A stretch of DNA of 64,000 nt from contig OY482853.1 in assembly GCA_960531495.1 (NCBI GenBank), positions 20,959,791 through 21,023,790 on the forward strand, read 5' to 3'. The position numbers were made by a program, and so were the translations under genes. The notes under the pieces are model-generated. The model made no database searches. It worked only from the letters and a program-made list of their open reading frames with translations, and was not told the DNA's origin. This DNA is from Zeus faber. Taxonomy: Eukaryota; Chordata; Actinopteri; Zeiformes; Zeidae. Shown here piece after piece: positions 1-11,857 of the stretch (position 1 is the stretch's first letter; every line of letters starts with the position of its first letter).

Positions 1-77
<77 letters not shown>
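1..77. repeat. (CA)n microsatellite
   Basis: Uninterrupted CA dinucleotide repeat that runs off the left edge of the window, so its true length is unknown. Confidence 0.98.
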
Positions 78-79
<2 letters not shown>

Positions 80-937
80 GACTTTATCATTACCACGATC
101 AATACACGCAGCATCCAGGGTGTGATTATGATAGAGTAGAATACAATCAATGCGCAGCATCTCCCCTCACACTGTACAGTATCTAACGGGTCCGCGGTCA
201 ATGGCTGACTTGGAGGGTATCACGATGAGGTGGCGCTGCTCTATTGTTCTTCATGACCGAGGTTTAATATCGATAGGACAAGCTGGCTGGGAGTTTGAGC
301 CCTGCGGAATGAACACAGTCAGCGGGCTCTAGAGTCCATCCGGGAAAGGAGGTACGACAACCATGGGTCCGCAAGTGAAAGAGGAGTGCTGAGAGCTGTA
401 GACATAAGCAGATTAACAAGTAGGGGTCCTGGACAGTCTACCGCGGGCTGGGATTTAAATAACATCTGGCTGGGAAGAGGAGAGACAGCCTTGAACAGTT
501 GAACTGTGTTACGAGCGTTAGAATAAACCATTTCAGCGAGACATTCAATGCCCCAAGTAGGCTGAGAGAGCAAAAGAGACGGTGGGGGACCAATGTTACA
601 CTTTGAGATGAGGCTGAGATAAAAAGAGCCAATGACCTCCAGGGGGAAAACAACAAAAAAAAAAAAAAAAAAAAAAAAATGACGCAAGCGTCTGAGATCC
701 CACATCTCTTAACAATGAAATACTGACCCCACTGCAGAAAATAGAGCACTCTCGTCAACTGTTAGGCGGCTAGGCAAATCCTTGAATGTGGAGCAAAGGG
801 AATGAATGCATAGAATAATGGCGAGGGAGAACAAATAAATACAGGGACATTGCTAAGATGGAGGGATGTAGCGACAAGGGGTCAGATAAAAGTGGTGGTT
901 GTTGCCTGGTATTAGTAGTGGCAGTATTCTGACAGAT
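78..937. other. non-coding stretch, no gene seen
   Basis: Ordinary intronic DNA. The only structure noted is an A-run at 655-679. Overlapping short frames on the minus strand are driven by that homopolymer and look accidental. Confidence 0.6.
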
Positions 938-2010
938 TAAAGGGAACCTATTATGTTCCCTTTTAGAAGAAGATGTTACACAAGTTAACATTGGTCTCTG
1001 AGGTCCCCAAAAACACGTTTGACGTTTTTTGCTGAAAATACCACTCATTCTTTTTATGCATTCACTCATCATATTACTTATTCACTAATCATATTATGCA
1101 CTCTCATGTGCCTCCAAACCCACCCTGTTCCAGGTTGCTCTGAACCAGTGGGCGGAGCCACCCTCCTGAGGCCCCTAGTTCTGTGAGCCAATGGCGTTTG
1201 AGCATGGCTTCCAGGTTTCATAACTTTCACTGATTTCACCTCATCAGTCCACCCAAATCTGTTTCGGAACAAATTTGATGCAAGAAATAATCAATCCAAG
1301 TTCCTGAATCTTCACTCATAGTAGATCTACAAGGCCTGATTTAAAAGTTTGTTCGACCTTTCATTGCCGTGCTCCAAGTGTGTGGGAGGGACACCGCACT
1401 GAGACGCACTGGGACTCTCAGACGCGGGGAATGTTTGGTTTCATGTCAACGTCATAAAATTAAATAAAAATAAATAACTCGACAATAAACAAAAAAACAA
1501 AAACTATTTCTTATAGGTTTTGTTTGGAGAAACACTCAGGGGATCGTGCGCTGCAGCCTGCAGTCTTTTTTTTTTTTTTTTTTAAGAAAGAAACACAGCA
1601 GAATATATATTTTTTATATTTATATTTCCATCGTCCGTAGTTTCTTCATGGACAGTTGGTATTAATTCCTCCTTCTTTTAACAGATTTGTTTGTCTGCTT
1701 ACTCAGATGGGGGGCGGTCCTTATTCTACTGAAGCCCAACGTGACGTAGGGGTTGCCTGCAACTCCACGTGGCTTTTTAGCCTTGGTAGCAGAATGGTCT
1801 TGCAATGGCGGTCGTTTGGTTAGCTGTCCATGCTTTCCAAACTAAAATAAAACCCGTTCGGGGATATAAGCAGCCTAGTTCATGGGGGGAAACCTCTCCG
1901 AAACATCTCCGAAACAGAGTCCAGTGCAGACCGCCTGTTTTGAGAGCTTGACATCTCACAGTAGCAGCCATTGAGGTAAGAGTGGACTGACTGTCATTGA
2001 TCAACACTTC
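938..2010. repeat. probable interspersed repeat, unclassified
   Basis: Begins near a short hairpin-like sequence (gggaac, spacer, gttccc at about 942-961) and contains phrases I associate with fish non-autonomous DNA repeats, such as the aaagggaacctattatg start and the GC-rich cassette at 1110-1210. A T-run lies at 1566-1583. I could not find a matching opposite end, so the boundaries are loose. Confidence 0.3.
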
Positions 2011-3420
2011 TGAATCCCCGTCCCTATATCACGAGCAAGTTGTGCATTGTGAATAAAACATTACTTATCGTATCTGTTCACCAAGGAGGTGTTCAGATGC
2101 AGTTTGCATCCAAACTTCACTCCCCTCTGCTTCTACACATCATCCAACCTCTCATTTGCTGTCCCTCCAGGCAGGGACGTTTTGGTCCGTCTCTCGTGCT
2201 CTCCCCCTCCCTCCCTCCCCCCTTACCTCCCACCTCTTAAATCTCCCTGTTCATTCTCTTCAAATGGTTGCTCTCATGTGAAGGACGGCCCAGGCAACCT
2301 GAGCCCGGTAAAACAAAGCAGACAGACAGAGCAAATCATCTGATGAATAAATATTTTCCGTAGAAGATTTGATTTGTTAATCCGTTACCTCGGCAAGTTC
2401 TTGGTGCGTGTGGCCGCGCACGTGTCTGGACACACGTACCCCTGCGTGCGTGCGGGGCACGCACAAAAGCGCTTGCCACGGGAGGGGGAGCGCAATAATA
2501 AGTAACTCATAAACATGTTATCCCTCGGATTGTTTGTGATCGGCAGACTTGGGAACCAACTCACGATTGCGTTTCAATTGTTGTCTCGTGGCAGAATATT
2601 GACATTGTAACTGCAACGGTGTGAAGTGCATAGCAAAATGTTGAGTTATTCTTTTAAATCAACCATAGACAACAAAGTCTATCAGGCAAAGTGAGACACT
2701 GTTGAATGTGATTGTATCTAATCAACCATCTATCTGCAAAGAATGTCATTATTGCTCTGTCTGTTTGTCAGCGCGCGCTATTTTCCACTGGGTATCTTTA
2801 CTGAAATAGCACAATAACAAACGCTAGGAATCAGATTAGGAGGCTCGTATGAGACACGTGATGCTACTCAGGAGTAAGGCAGAGTGATTACCGGGGAGAG
2901 AGGTATCCCGTATCCGGCAAGGAAAGAGGGGGAGGGAATCGGAAGGAGGGGGAGGAGAGAAGAGAAGAAGGGAGGAGAGCTCAAGGGAGAAAGACAATAC
3001 GCATCTCAGGCCATCGTCGTCAAAAAAAGCCTGACTCCTCCTGACAGGGTCCAGAGCGCGTTTCACTGGAGGGACGAGCTGTAAACACCTCCGGAGCAAC
3101 CTCCCGTCCCTTCACTCCTCTTTCTTTCTGATCCTTGGCTGTTCTTTCTTTCTCTCCTCTCAGTGTGAGCTGTGGTACGTCCCGGGCTTTTTGGCTCAAC
3201 CCTTCCGACTGAAATGTCATTAAGATGTAATTAAGATGCCAGGGAAGCTCCAGAGCTCCGTAACAGCCCTTGTTCATTCGACCTTTAGCATGTAGCTTGA
3301 TATGTGTGATACACGGCTTACTGATTTTACTATTTGTCATAATAACCTCTGTACTGATATGTAAACACAGCTACACAGGGATGCAGAACACATGCAATCA
3401 TGTGCAGATGCACAGAAACA
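2011..3420. other. non-coding stretch with purine/pyrimidine tracts
   Basis: C/T-rich tract at about 2200-2235, CpG and GTGCG-rich sequence at 2400-2490, and a long G/A-rich tract at 2915-2995. No gene is recognised. Short frames here are low-complexity. Confidence 0.5.
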
Positions 3421-3421
3421 A

Positions 3422-3423
<2 letters not shown>

Positions 3424-3500
<77 letters not shown>

Positions 3501-3501
3501 C
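3424..3501. repeat. compound (CA)n(CGCA)n microsatellite
   Basis: About 30 bases of CA repeat pass directly into roughly twelve copies of the tetranucleotide GCAC/CGCA. Confidence 0.97.
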
Positions 3502-4910
3502 TGCTTACTAACGGATTAACAGCCAGCGATTGTATCGTCTTTTATCAGCGAGTAGGTTATTGATGTCAAGCAGTTAGGCCCTTTCCGTTATTGTCCCAGC
3601 GTGGCATGTTGAGCAGGGAAGTAAATTTCTCCCGTTGTCCTCCGGAGATGAAGCCCCTGTCTGACTTTGACAGGAATTTCATCAGACTGCAGAAAGGGAA
3701 GGGGCCCTGTTGGCGTTCTGGCGAGGGATCAACGCAGCCGCCACGTAGGATGAGAAACTTCTCAGCCGTCTTCGAATCAGTACATCAGCAGAAACACACA
3801 GAGCCGTTCTGTTACCGACGCCGCCTCCGTGTTGATGAAAATTAATAGACTGCTCTTTGACTAAGGGCCTGCTTTCATTTGTTCAATTAGCCAATGACGG
3901 GTGGATTGTCTCAGTACTCACAGAGGCTCTCACATGAATCCTGTTCCGTTTCACACACGGCGGATTGATGGATTTATGCTGCAAAGTACTTGCTGAGCAA
4001 AGTAATTTCACTTTTAAGTTGAATTCCTCTGCTTCCCATAATGATGTTATACTTAATCACCATCCAAAGGGAAATTCCATTTTAGCTGGCTGCCCAACAG
4101 GGAGGTCAGAGCATTTGGCTACAGTTGAGCACCCATGGACAAACTCTTGGATTAAGTGTCTTATTAAAAACACTTCATTTGAGGCCCAACAGTTGCCAAA
4201 ACCAGCCTTGAGTCCAAAGCTGGTTTAGCCCTCACCCCGGATACAACTTGTAGAAATACCACACCAGCATCAACTTGTAAAATACCTAGAAAGAAAAAGC
4301 TAAAAGGAAAAGCCAAAGGAGGGAGTCATCATGGAACAGCACTCACAATTTGTGCAATGACCTTCTTTAGCCAAGTGCCTACAAAAGCTTCACGCTATTG
4401 TTGAAAGCTCATGGGGTAACAGATTTTCTGGCTCTTTGACATTCTGCTGGCATTTCCCCTTGAAAACTTCAGGGGTAGACGAAGGAGTTTAAACCACTCT
4501 GAGCCAGCATTTTAGCAAACTTCTGCACAAACAACCGACCACAGGCAGACAGATAATTTTACTAGGCCATCACATGGGTCCTGTGCTTTTATCATGATCA
4601 ATGTGCATATATGTTATATTTTAGTCGGGAGGTAAAAACTACCTCACTAATTACCTGGGGAAAGAAAGGGTAGAATTAGGGAAACCGTTGTGTTTGATGG
4701 CCACTGTGACTGTGGCCACTAATGTAAATACTGTAATTAGGGAGGGAAAATGGAAGCAACGCCAAGGCAGGCGAGGACTCACAAGTACTCCTAAGCTGCA
4801 TTAATTTGATATGAATGTTTTAATTTTCTACGTATTCAATTAATTAAACATTAACTGTCAAATGGAAAAACAGTGTTTCCCCTATATGCACAATGCTGAG
4901 CTGCCACTGT
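3502..4910. other. non-coding stretch, no gene seen
   Basis: No recognisable coding, RNA or mobile sequence. Two short open frames on the plus strand (84 and 87 codons) have no family features and no splice context that I trust. Confidence 0.55.
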
Positions 4911-4913
4911 GGA

Positions 4914-5300
4914 TTTTTTTTTTTGAGAGAGAGAGGGAGAGGCGAGGAGAGGAGAGAAGAGAAACATGATTATGCGCAGGATGTTTGGATCGGGTACTGA
5001 AACCCGCTACCACTAGGGCACCGGTTCCTACACGATCGGTATCTGCTGGACCGAATCACAACGCAGATTTTGCTGACTCATCTCGGTGCCATGGCCGAGC
5101 TGCCGAATGAAATATCCGCCCTCGGCCGCTGCAAAAGAGTTACGGCTTGCAGCGCGCCGCATGAAACGCTCTTTCCGAGGCACCAGCGCTTATCTCTCCC
5201 GCGCGGCTCGATCAGACGGCAGCGGCACTCGTCGACATCACATCATGGTCGCTTAGCAAATCAGACAAAGGAGGAGGGTCGTAAAGGTTTTCACTGCCCG
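4914..5300. repeat. interspersed DNA-repeat fragment, GC-rich centre
   Basis: A T-run and GA tract (4914-4960) precede sequence rich in gatcgg/ggtat words and CpG (4985-5240). This resembles the central part of fish non-autonomous transposons but I cannot name the family. It runs toward the dispersed repeat at 5360-5490. Confidence 0.3.
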
Positions 5301-5359
5301 TGACGTCTGGTTGGTGCAAACTCTCAGTTAGTTGTTCACATGTAACATGTGACATTTCT

Positions 5360-5490
5360 GGGGGAAACCCTGCTAATGATGACAGCGCAAAGCCGGCCAT
5401 AATGTTTTGCCACTGAGCGCAATTTGCCCTTGTTTTGCGTCTGATCACAATTATCCGTGTGACAAAATAAATAATCCGTGCATCAGCGCG
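5360..5490 (+). repeat. dispersed repeat family A, copy 1
   Basis: Shares a long imperfect match, in opposite orientation, with 30836-31020. The common core includes gcaatttgcccttgttt followed by a short spacer and caattatc, plus the upstream words ctaatgat and ttttgc. Two diverged copies in one window show that this is an interspersed element. The family and true ends are unknown. Confidence 0.6.
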
Positions 5491-5834
5491 ACCTTCAGCG
5501 ACAGTAATAATAATTAAAACATAGCACCACCGCACTGAAACACTATTTGCGGCAGCGTAGTTTGTGGTGCATTTCACCCCTTCTGGGTCGGGCATTCCAG
5601 TTACCCCGTCTATATGTCTCCTCGGCGACCTCTCCTCAGTTGACAAGAAAATAATATTACTCAGTTGGAAAAACAGATAATCTCACCACATCCTAATGGT
5701 TACATTTATATATAGAATACATCTCAATGGAAAAACTATTGGCAATATCCAAAAAACAATGTTGATCCATTTAATGAAATAAGGGCTACTTTTATCACTG
5801 ACATAACGCCATCCATTAATACTTGAGTCTTCCT

Positions 5835-6480
5835 AAGTCGGGGCAATGTCGTTGTGTTTTGGGGCATGTGGGGGTTCCCCTGGTCTCACCAGTGTGTTGG
5901 GGTGCGGGAGGTGGGCAGGTGCCCCGGGTGGTGGAGGGCCCACATATCTGGCTGTTTGCGGGTGTCGACAGGCGCTGACACCCGCCCTAAGCGCATTCGG
6001 CAACGTGGACGGTCGCTCGGGGCTTGCTGCTGGATGGTGCCTCTGTCCTATTGCGGTGGAACGGGCCCCGCCCCTGTGGGCGTGGGGGCCCCACCTGCGA
6101 GGTGGGCGGCTCGGACAGGGTGTCGGTCTGTCGGCGCGGGACCAGGCTCGCGCCTGCGGCTGCGTCTTATTCCTGCACATGGGGTAGGTTGTATGTGTGC
6201 TCCTCAGGGCTGCAGGGTCTCCTCGTGCTCTCTGGGACTGGTTTATGCTCCTCTAGGCCAGGCGCGGGCGTTGCTCCGAGGGCTTCTGGCTTTCTTTGGG
6301 GAGTCTGGGGGGGGGGTCTTCTGTGGCTGCAGGGCAAGGTGCTCGGGGCTTTCCTGCCGTCATGGAGTGTCTATAGGGCTACGGGACTCAGGGATGGCTT
6401 CGGGGCCTTTTAAGCCTCTTGGAGTCGCAACAATATAATACCGACCTAATACACCAGAACCAATTCGGACAAGTCCCGTA
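5835..6480. repeat. GC-rich interspersed repeat
   Basis: A sharp GC-rich island (5835-6420) in AT-rich intron, with overlapping open frames on both strands typical of high-GC non-coding sequence. It ends in an AT-rich tail with the words caatataataccgacc and gtcccgtacacttactgg. I associate this composition and tail with the 3' part of a fish retroelement, but this is recollection, not a search. A CA-rich stretch (6495-6540) follows. No protein domain is visible. Confidence 0.45.
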
Positions 6481-7329
6481 CACTTACTGGTGGACACATC
6501 ACACGCACACACACATCACATGCGCACACACACACAGCTGTGCTCTTGTCATCCTACAGGTCGTCCACAGGGCAGGGTTGTTGCAGCGGTTGAGGAGTAG
6601 AGTGGCATTGCAGGTTGAGAAGTTGAACTCCGCTTGCAGACTAACTGTGTCCTAGATGCAATGGCATACAAATACTCTGTGTTGTATGCCCAGCATGCTG
6701 ACAGCACAGGTTATAAAAAAAAAAAGAAAAAAAAAAAAAAGAAAAGACAACAAGATGTCTGAAATGTCCCGGTTCCAACAAAGCCTCAAGCTTTCAGATA
6801 CTTTCAGCCCGAAAAATGCTTAGAAGATGAATAATAAGAAAAATCTGAGCAATAGCAATAGGCTTGGATTAAAAAGTGAGAGAGCGAGCCACTGCGCATA
6901 GTTTGCACACACATGAAAAAATTTCACTTCACCTCCGCTGCTACAGCTGTAATCACTGAAAAGTTCATGTTTAATGACAGATATATCCTGGCTTCGCCTA
7001 TGGAATGCATTAACAGGTAGTAAGGGAGTTACAGAGCCATTACAGGGACTAGAGCTACAATATTGCTGTCTCTCCAAAAGAAAAGCTATGTGATTTGATC
7101 AAATGCGTTTCCCGGCTGTCTAACAGGAGTTCTGTACAATAGGTTTAGCCATAATGCTTTAGCCATCACCAGTCAGACCCTCCTGTCTGAGGTCTTAATA
7201 TAGCAGAGACTGCAGAGTGGCCCTGTGAGAGGGAGGGCTGACAAACCGGCCAGCCAGGAGCCTGCAAACTGTGGACAGGCAAACTAACTGTTCATATGTG
7301 ATACGCTTACATCCAAAAACTATGACAAC
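6481..7329. other. non-coding stretch, no gene seen
   Basis: CA-rich at 6495-6540 and an A-rich tract at about 6714-6743. Otherwise plain intronic sequence up to the Tc1-like element. Confidence 0.55.
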
Positions 7330-7331
7330 TA

Positions 7332-8782
7332 CACCGCGTTCCAAATTATTATGCAAATTGGATTTAGGTGTCATAAACATTACATTTTTTGTTTTCCAAT
7401 TAAACTCATGGATGGTATTGTGTCTCAGGTCTCTTTGGATCACTGAAATCAATCTCAGACACCTGTGATAATTTGTTTGCCAGGTGAGCCCAATTAAAGG
7501 TAAACTAATAAGAAGGACGTTCCACATTATTAAGCAGGCCACAGGTTTCAAGCAATATGGGAAAGAAAAAGGATCTCTCTGCTGCAGAAAAGTTTGTGGC
7601 TGATTCAGAGCACAGACGAAAGGTGCAGATAAAGGCATAATGAGGAAGGTTTCTGCCAGACAAATTCATGGGATTAAGAGAGCAGCTGCTAAAATGCCGT
7701 TACAAAGCAGCAAACAGGTATTTGAAGCTGCTGGTGCCATTGGAGTCCCGCCAACCTCAAGGTGTAGGATCCTCCAGAGGCTTGCAGTTGTGCATAAACC
7801 TACTATTTGGCCACCCCTAACCAATGCTCACAAGCAGAAACGGCTGCAGTGGGCCCAGAAATACATGAAGACTCATTTTCAAACAGTCTTTTTTTACTGG
7901 TGAGTGCGGTGCAACCCTGGATGGTCCAGATGGAAGGAGTAGTGGATGGTTGGTGGATGGCCACCATGTCCCAACAAGGCTGAGACGTCAGCAAGGAGCT
8001 GGTGGAGTCATGTGTTGGGCCGGAATCATGGGGAGAGAGCTGGTACGCCCCTTTAGGGTCGTTGAAGGTGCGAAAATAACCTCAGCAAAGTATATAGAGT
8101 TTCTGACTGAGCACTTTCTTCCATGGTACAAAAAGAAGAACCGTGTCTTCCGTAGCAAAACCATCTTCATGCATGACAATGCACTGTGTCATTGGGTGCT
8201 ATGGGCATAAAAAGGAGAGAAACTCATGGTGTGGCCCCCACCCTCCCCTGACCTCAACCCTATTGAGAACCTTTGGAGCATCCTCAAGCAAAAGATCTAT
8301 GAGGGTGGGAGGCAGTTTGCATCAAAACATCAGCTCTGGGAGGCTATTCTGACATCCAAAGAGATTCAAGCAGAAACTCTTCAAAAACTCACAAGTTCAA
8401 TGGCTGCCATAATTGGGAAGGTGATATCAAAGAAGGCTCCAATGTTAACATGTAACTTGGCCTGTTAAGATGTTTTTGATTGAAATAGCTTTTGATTTCA
8501 GTAAATATGACCTCCTAAAGCTGCACATTCAACAAATGACCAATTTCAGTTCTTTACAACCTATAAAATGCTTTGAAACTCTGTTGTGCATAATAATTTG
8601 GAACAGTGCATTTTGAGTTTTTTATTTTTGAAATAAATACTGTTATCATTGGGAGGTTTGTTCAATAACAATCAAATTATACCCTAACGGTTGATAACTT
8701 GAAAATTATACTGACTGTCATTTGCGTCGACTATTAAGGAAAATCAGAGAAAAATATTTGCATAATAATTTGGAACGCTGTG
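7332..8782 (+). mobile_element. complete Tc1/mariner-like transposon (degenerate), IR/DR type
   Basis: Ends are near-perfect inverted repeats: 7332-7358 and 8756-8782 begin CACNGCGTTCCAAATTATTA and differ at one position. The element is flanked by the expected TA duplications (7330-7331 and 8783-8784). Weaker inner copies of the same motif lie at about 7517-7540 and 8587-8610, the inverted-repeat/direct-repeat layout of several fish Tc1 families. Total about 1.45 kb, close to a full-length element. The transposase inside is broken (separate entry), so this copy cannot move by itself, though its ends could in principle still be recognised. Confidence 0.92.
7557..8468 (+). pseudogene. Tc1-like DDE transposase, inactivated
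   Basis: Cut-and-paste transposase relic. Seen: start MGKKKDLSAAEK, then an abrupt join to FVADSEHRR, so part of the N-terminal helix-turn-helix region is missing. Stops follow at 7638-7640, and the frame resumes with RQIHGIKRAAAK (DNA-binding part), TNAHKQKRLQWAQKYMK and the catalytic region. The T-run at 7889-7895 shifts the frame, and the first catalytic Asp appears as Gly (codon 7899-7901, TGEC). The second Asp is kept (HDN, 8172-8180), followed by a deletion and a stop near 8211. PDLNPIENLW with the catalytic Glu at 8265-8267 is intact. The relic is clearly non-functional. Family placement rests on these motifs and on the element's ends. Confidence 0.92.
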
Positions 8783-8789
8783 TAGTAGC

Positions 8790-10030
8790 AACCAACTATC
8801 CTGAAATTATCATATTAAAAATAATAATAAAACACGAACAACACAACTACTATTAATAATAATAGACTGTTTAAATCAGCACTTTTGCTTAAATATTATT
8901 GAGGAAAAATAGACAGAAACGGTGTCCAAGGCAACATGTAGTGTAACTAAAACTAAACTGAAGATACATTAACATGTTTGAATCTAAACCTTATTGGAGC
9001 AGATCGTTTCCTATATCAGTCATTTGAGGACAGAATGCCCACTACCTGCAAATATCCACACAATAATCCCCCTGTTAACAGTGTAATGTAAAAAAAAAAA
9101 ACAACTCAAAAATATATTTTGAAGGTGGATGGCTCAAAGACTTCATCCCAGATGGCATCAGTAGACTGTTTGGAGAACTTTTGGAGAAAATAAATGGGTT
9201 TGATCGAATCCGTGGATCGAATCCTTAGAGCCTGTGATCATTTTTAGAAATAGAACTAGACCTAACGGAATGAATTTGAATGTGGTCATATGATTGCCAC
9301 AATTTTCATTATTTGCAAGCAGGGGCATTTAGATGTTATACCATTTTGTTATAATACTATTATGCAAGATCATAATTGACCCACCTTTATCAACTGGTAT
9401 TATGATTTCCTTGGTGACGACGTGGCTGCCATATTAGGGTCACCAGTAAACAAATGCGGTGTGCGCTGCGGGGTGCGGGGTCCTCCGTGGAGTCGCCCGG
9501 TTCCAAACTGACTTTAATGATAATTTGGTTCGGAGCAGCGGTCAGCTTCGTGGAGGGTCCCCATCCTTCAACGCACGCTGCACTCTGCCACCAATGGATC
9601 TCAGAGGGGTGGGGGGAAATGTTCCCAGAAAAAAAATAATTAGGATGTCACAACTATATGTGAAAGGGGTGTAAATATGGCATAGCCGTCAGTGCTGAAA
9701 CAATACACATGTTTAAATCGAAAATCCAAACGAATCTTCATATTAAAAATGAAAGTGAAATTGAATAGTGGATTTGGAGAATCGTGACATCCCTTGTAAT
9801 TTTTCTTTATATTTACGGAAAGGGCGGGCATCATTACATGGAATATTAGTTTGTCGTAATTAAATTCCAAAAATTGGCAGTTTGTATATTAATTGTTAAA
9901 TGTATCATAAACTGATTGTCTCATGAATTGAATACCTACTGTATGTAAGTTTGAACACATTCAATTTCTTTGGCATGCCACAAGCCTTTCTGACATATAC
10001 ATTTGAGAAAAACATATTCAAGAGAAACCT
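8790..10030. other. non-coding stretch, AT-rich, no gene seen
   Basis: Contains an AAT-rich patch at 8815-8870 and a GC-richer patch at 9454-9600 that supports two short overlapping frames without recognisable features. No repeat ends identified. Confidence 0.5.
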
Positions 10031-10036
10031 AAGCTT

Positions 10037-10476
10037 CTTTCATACATGCACTCCGGACATTGTCCGGAGTTGCCCTTTCATACATGAAGCAAAAAAAACG
10101 CAGATTGTCTTTGTCAGACATGTTTACACTTCCTGGAAATAATGCATTTGATTTTGACGAGGGGCAAAGCCTGGGTAGAGCAAGCAGGAGGTAGGATGTG
10201 ACGCAATGGCGCTGCAAAGTTTTACAGCACACCCAAGAGAGCGAACAAGGCTACAGACTTATCAGTAGTTGGCCTTTTTTTTTGCGTTGATACTCCATGT
10301 CCAAAGATCCACACAAAGGTAAATAACTGGCGCATGATAGAGACGTCAGCAAAGAATGATCTGGACAATTACCTGCTCTGTTCACAAATACCACTCTGAT
10401 GAGTCAGACATTTCAAACATACAGCTCATCAGGGTTATGTCCGGATGGTTTCAGGGTCGCAGTGCATGTGTGAAAG
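10037..10476 (+). mobile_element. non-autonomous DNA element, copy 1 of an opposed pair
   Basis: Ends are 14-base inverted repeats: ctttcatacatgca at 10037-10050 and tgcatgtgtgaaag at 10463-10476 (one mismatch). The interior matches, in reverse orientation, the element at 11352-11857, including ggcgcatgatagagacgtc, catggagtat-type words and ttgggtgtgctgtaaa read on the minus strand. There is no coding capacity, so it is a MITE-like element of about 440 bases. Just inside the left end lies the palindrome ctccggacattgtccggag. The superfamily is not assigned, and no clear target duplication was seen. Confidence 0.75.
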
Positions 10477-11351
10477 CGGCTCTAGATTCAGGACTGGGGT
10501 CTGGTTAATATGGCAGATTTCCAGGCCCCCTTTCAGCATAAAGTAGGTAATGCAGGGTTTTCTTCCTCTTTGTTTGACTCTAAGAGGGGGAATAGTAAGA
10601 TTAAATTATTTTGATTAAAAAAAAAAAATAAAAGAAAATAAAAGAAGATTCACTGTGATCGGCTGTCAAATTACTCAATCTACTTGACTGCTTGCTCATA
10701 GAAAATGACACAGCAATTCTCAAGGTATTTTTTATACCTTGAGAATTGCTGACAGGTTGAGAAGCAATTGGTCATATTTCTTTTCCCATCAATCTTTTTT
10801 TCCAATAATGACTAACTATGTCCAATTGTTTATGATTTGCTCCCATTTTTCATAAAGACAGGTAATCTAAGTAATCTAATCTTAACCAGAAACAGAAAAA
10901 CTCTCAAACCTATCCTGGGTAACATGGTACTCTCTGCTCGTTTGAGGTCTCCTAAAAAGAATAAAACGGCCTTCATTTTACACATCCCATAAAGCTTAAA
11001 ATACTTTTTAACTTCCTGTGAATAGAGTTCCTTGGAGACTCCTCCTTATGTTTAGTGTGTGATCTCACAAGTCAAGTTTCAATAAACATGTGTCCTTGCT
11101 GTAGTGAAACCAAGGCAGATTTCATCCTATGGGTTTATTTGAAAGGTTAAAAGTGTGTGTGATAAAATACCTTCCTGACAAAAAAAAAAAAAAAAAAAAA
11201 AAGAACAAGAGAGAGAAACACCTGAATAAGAGTTGTGACAGACCAGAATAGCATGATGACTGAGAGGGCCACTGTCACCTTAACAATAGCTTGTTTGTGT
11301 ATCGTGACATTGATTGTGAGGTTCTGTAACTGACGAATCAATCTAAAGCTG
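10477..11351. other. spacer between two opposed MITE copies
   Basis: About 875 bases of non-coding DNA. It contains an A-rich tract (10616-10645), the perfect hairpin at 10711-10751 and an A-run at 11180-11202. No gene is seen. Confidence 0.6.
10711..10751. repeat. perfect hairpin, 17-bp stem
   Basis: cagcaattctcaaggta (10711-10727) is the exact reverse complement of taccttgagaattgctg (10735-10751), separated by a 7-base T-rich loop. Too short for a typical microRNA precursor; it may be a transposon-end relic. Confidence 0.9.
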
Positions 11352-11857
11352 CTTTCACAACGGGACTGCAACCCTGAAACTATCTGGACATTACCAGGAG
11401 GAGCTGTATGTGTGAATGCAAATGTCTGAATCATTTGGACCGGACATTAACCTAACTTTATCCAGCCAGCCCCCTAGTACAAAGTCCACATAATGTCTGA
11501 TCGAGCGGTATGTTTTAACAGAGCAGGTAATTGTCCGGAGCATTCACAGTGAGCGCGTGGGCATTTCAGGTGTTGATGACTTCTCTATCATGCGCCAGTT
11601 ATTTACCTCGGTGCAGCTCTTCGCGCACGGAGCACAGCGGCCTCATTCTCCTTTCCTTTATATTCCTTTACACTCTCGTTTATATTGTGGGTACGTCCAA
11701 ATACATGGAGTATCAATGCAAAAAAGGTTACAATTACTGATAGGTCTGTAGCTTCGTCCGCTATCTTGGGCGTGCTGTAAACTCTGCAGTGTCATGCATC
11801 GTTGTGTCATGTGCTGCCCTGGATTATCCGGACATTGTCTGGAGTTTATGTGTGAAA
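11352..11857 (-). mobile_element. non-autonomous DNA element, copy 2 of an opposed pair
   Basis: Inverted relative to the copy at 10037-10476. It starts ctttcacaacgggactgcaa and ends atgtgtgaaag at 11857. Shared interior words include tctatcatgcgccagttatt, acatggagtatcaa and gggcgtgctgtaaa. It is about 65 bases longer than copy 1, with extra sequence around 11440-11500 and 11620-11700, so neither copy is a recent duplicate of the other. Confidence 0.75.

Noticed and set aside
5846-6438. GC-rich overlapping frames of 113 to 194 codons as a gene
   Set aside because: Open on both strands, low-complexity Gly/Arg/Pro content, no domain, and a repeat-like tail; compositional artefact more likely.
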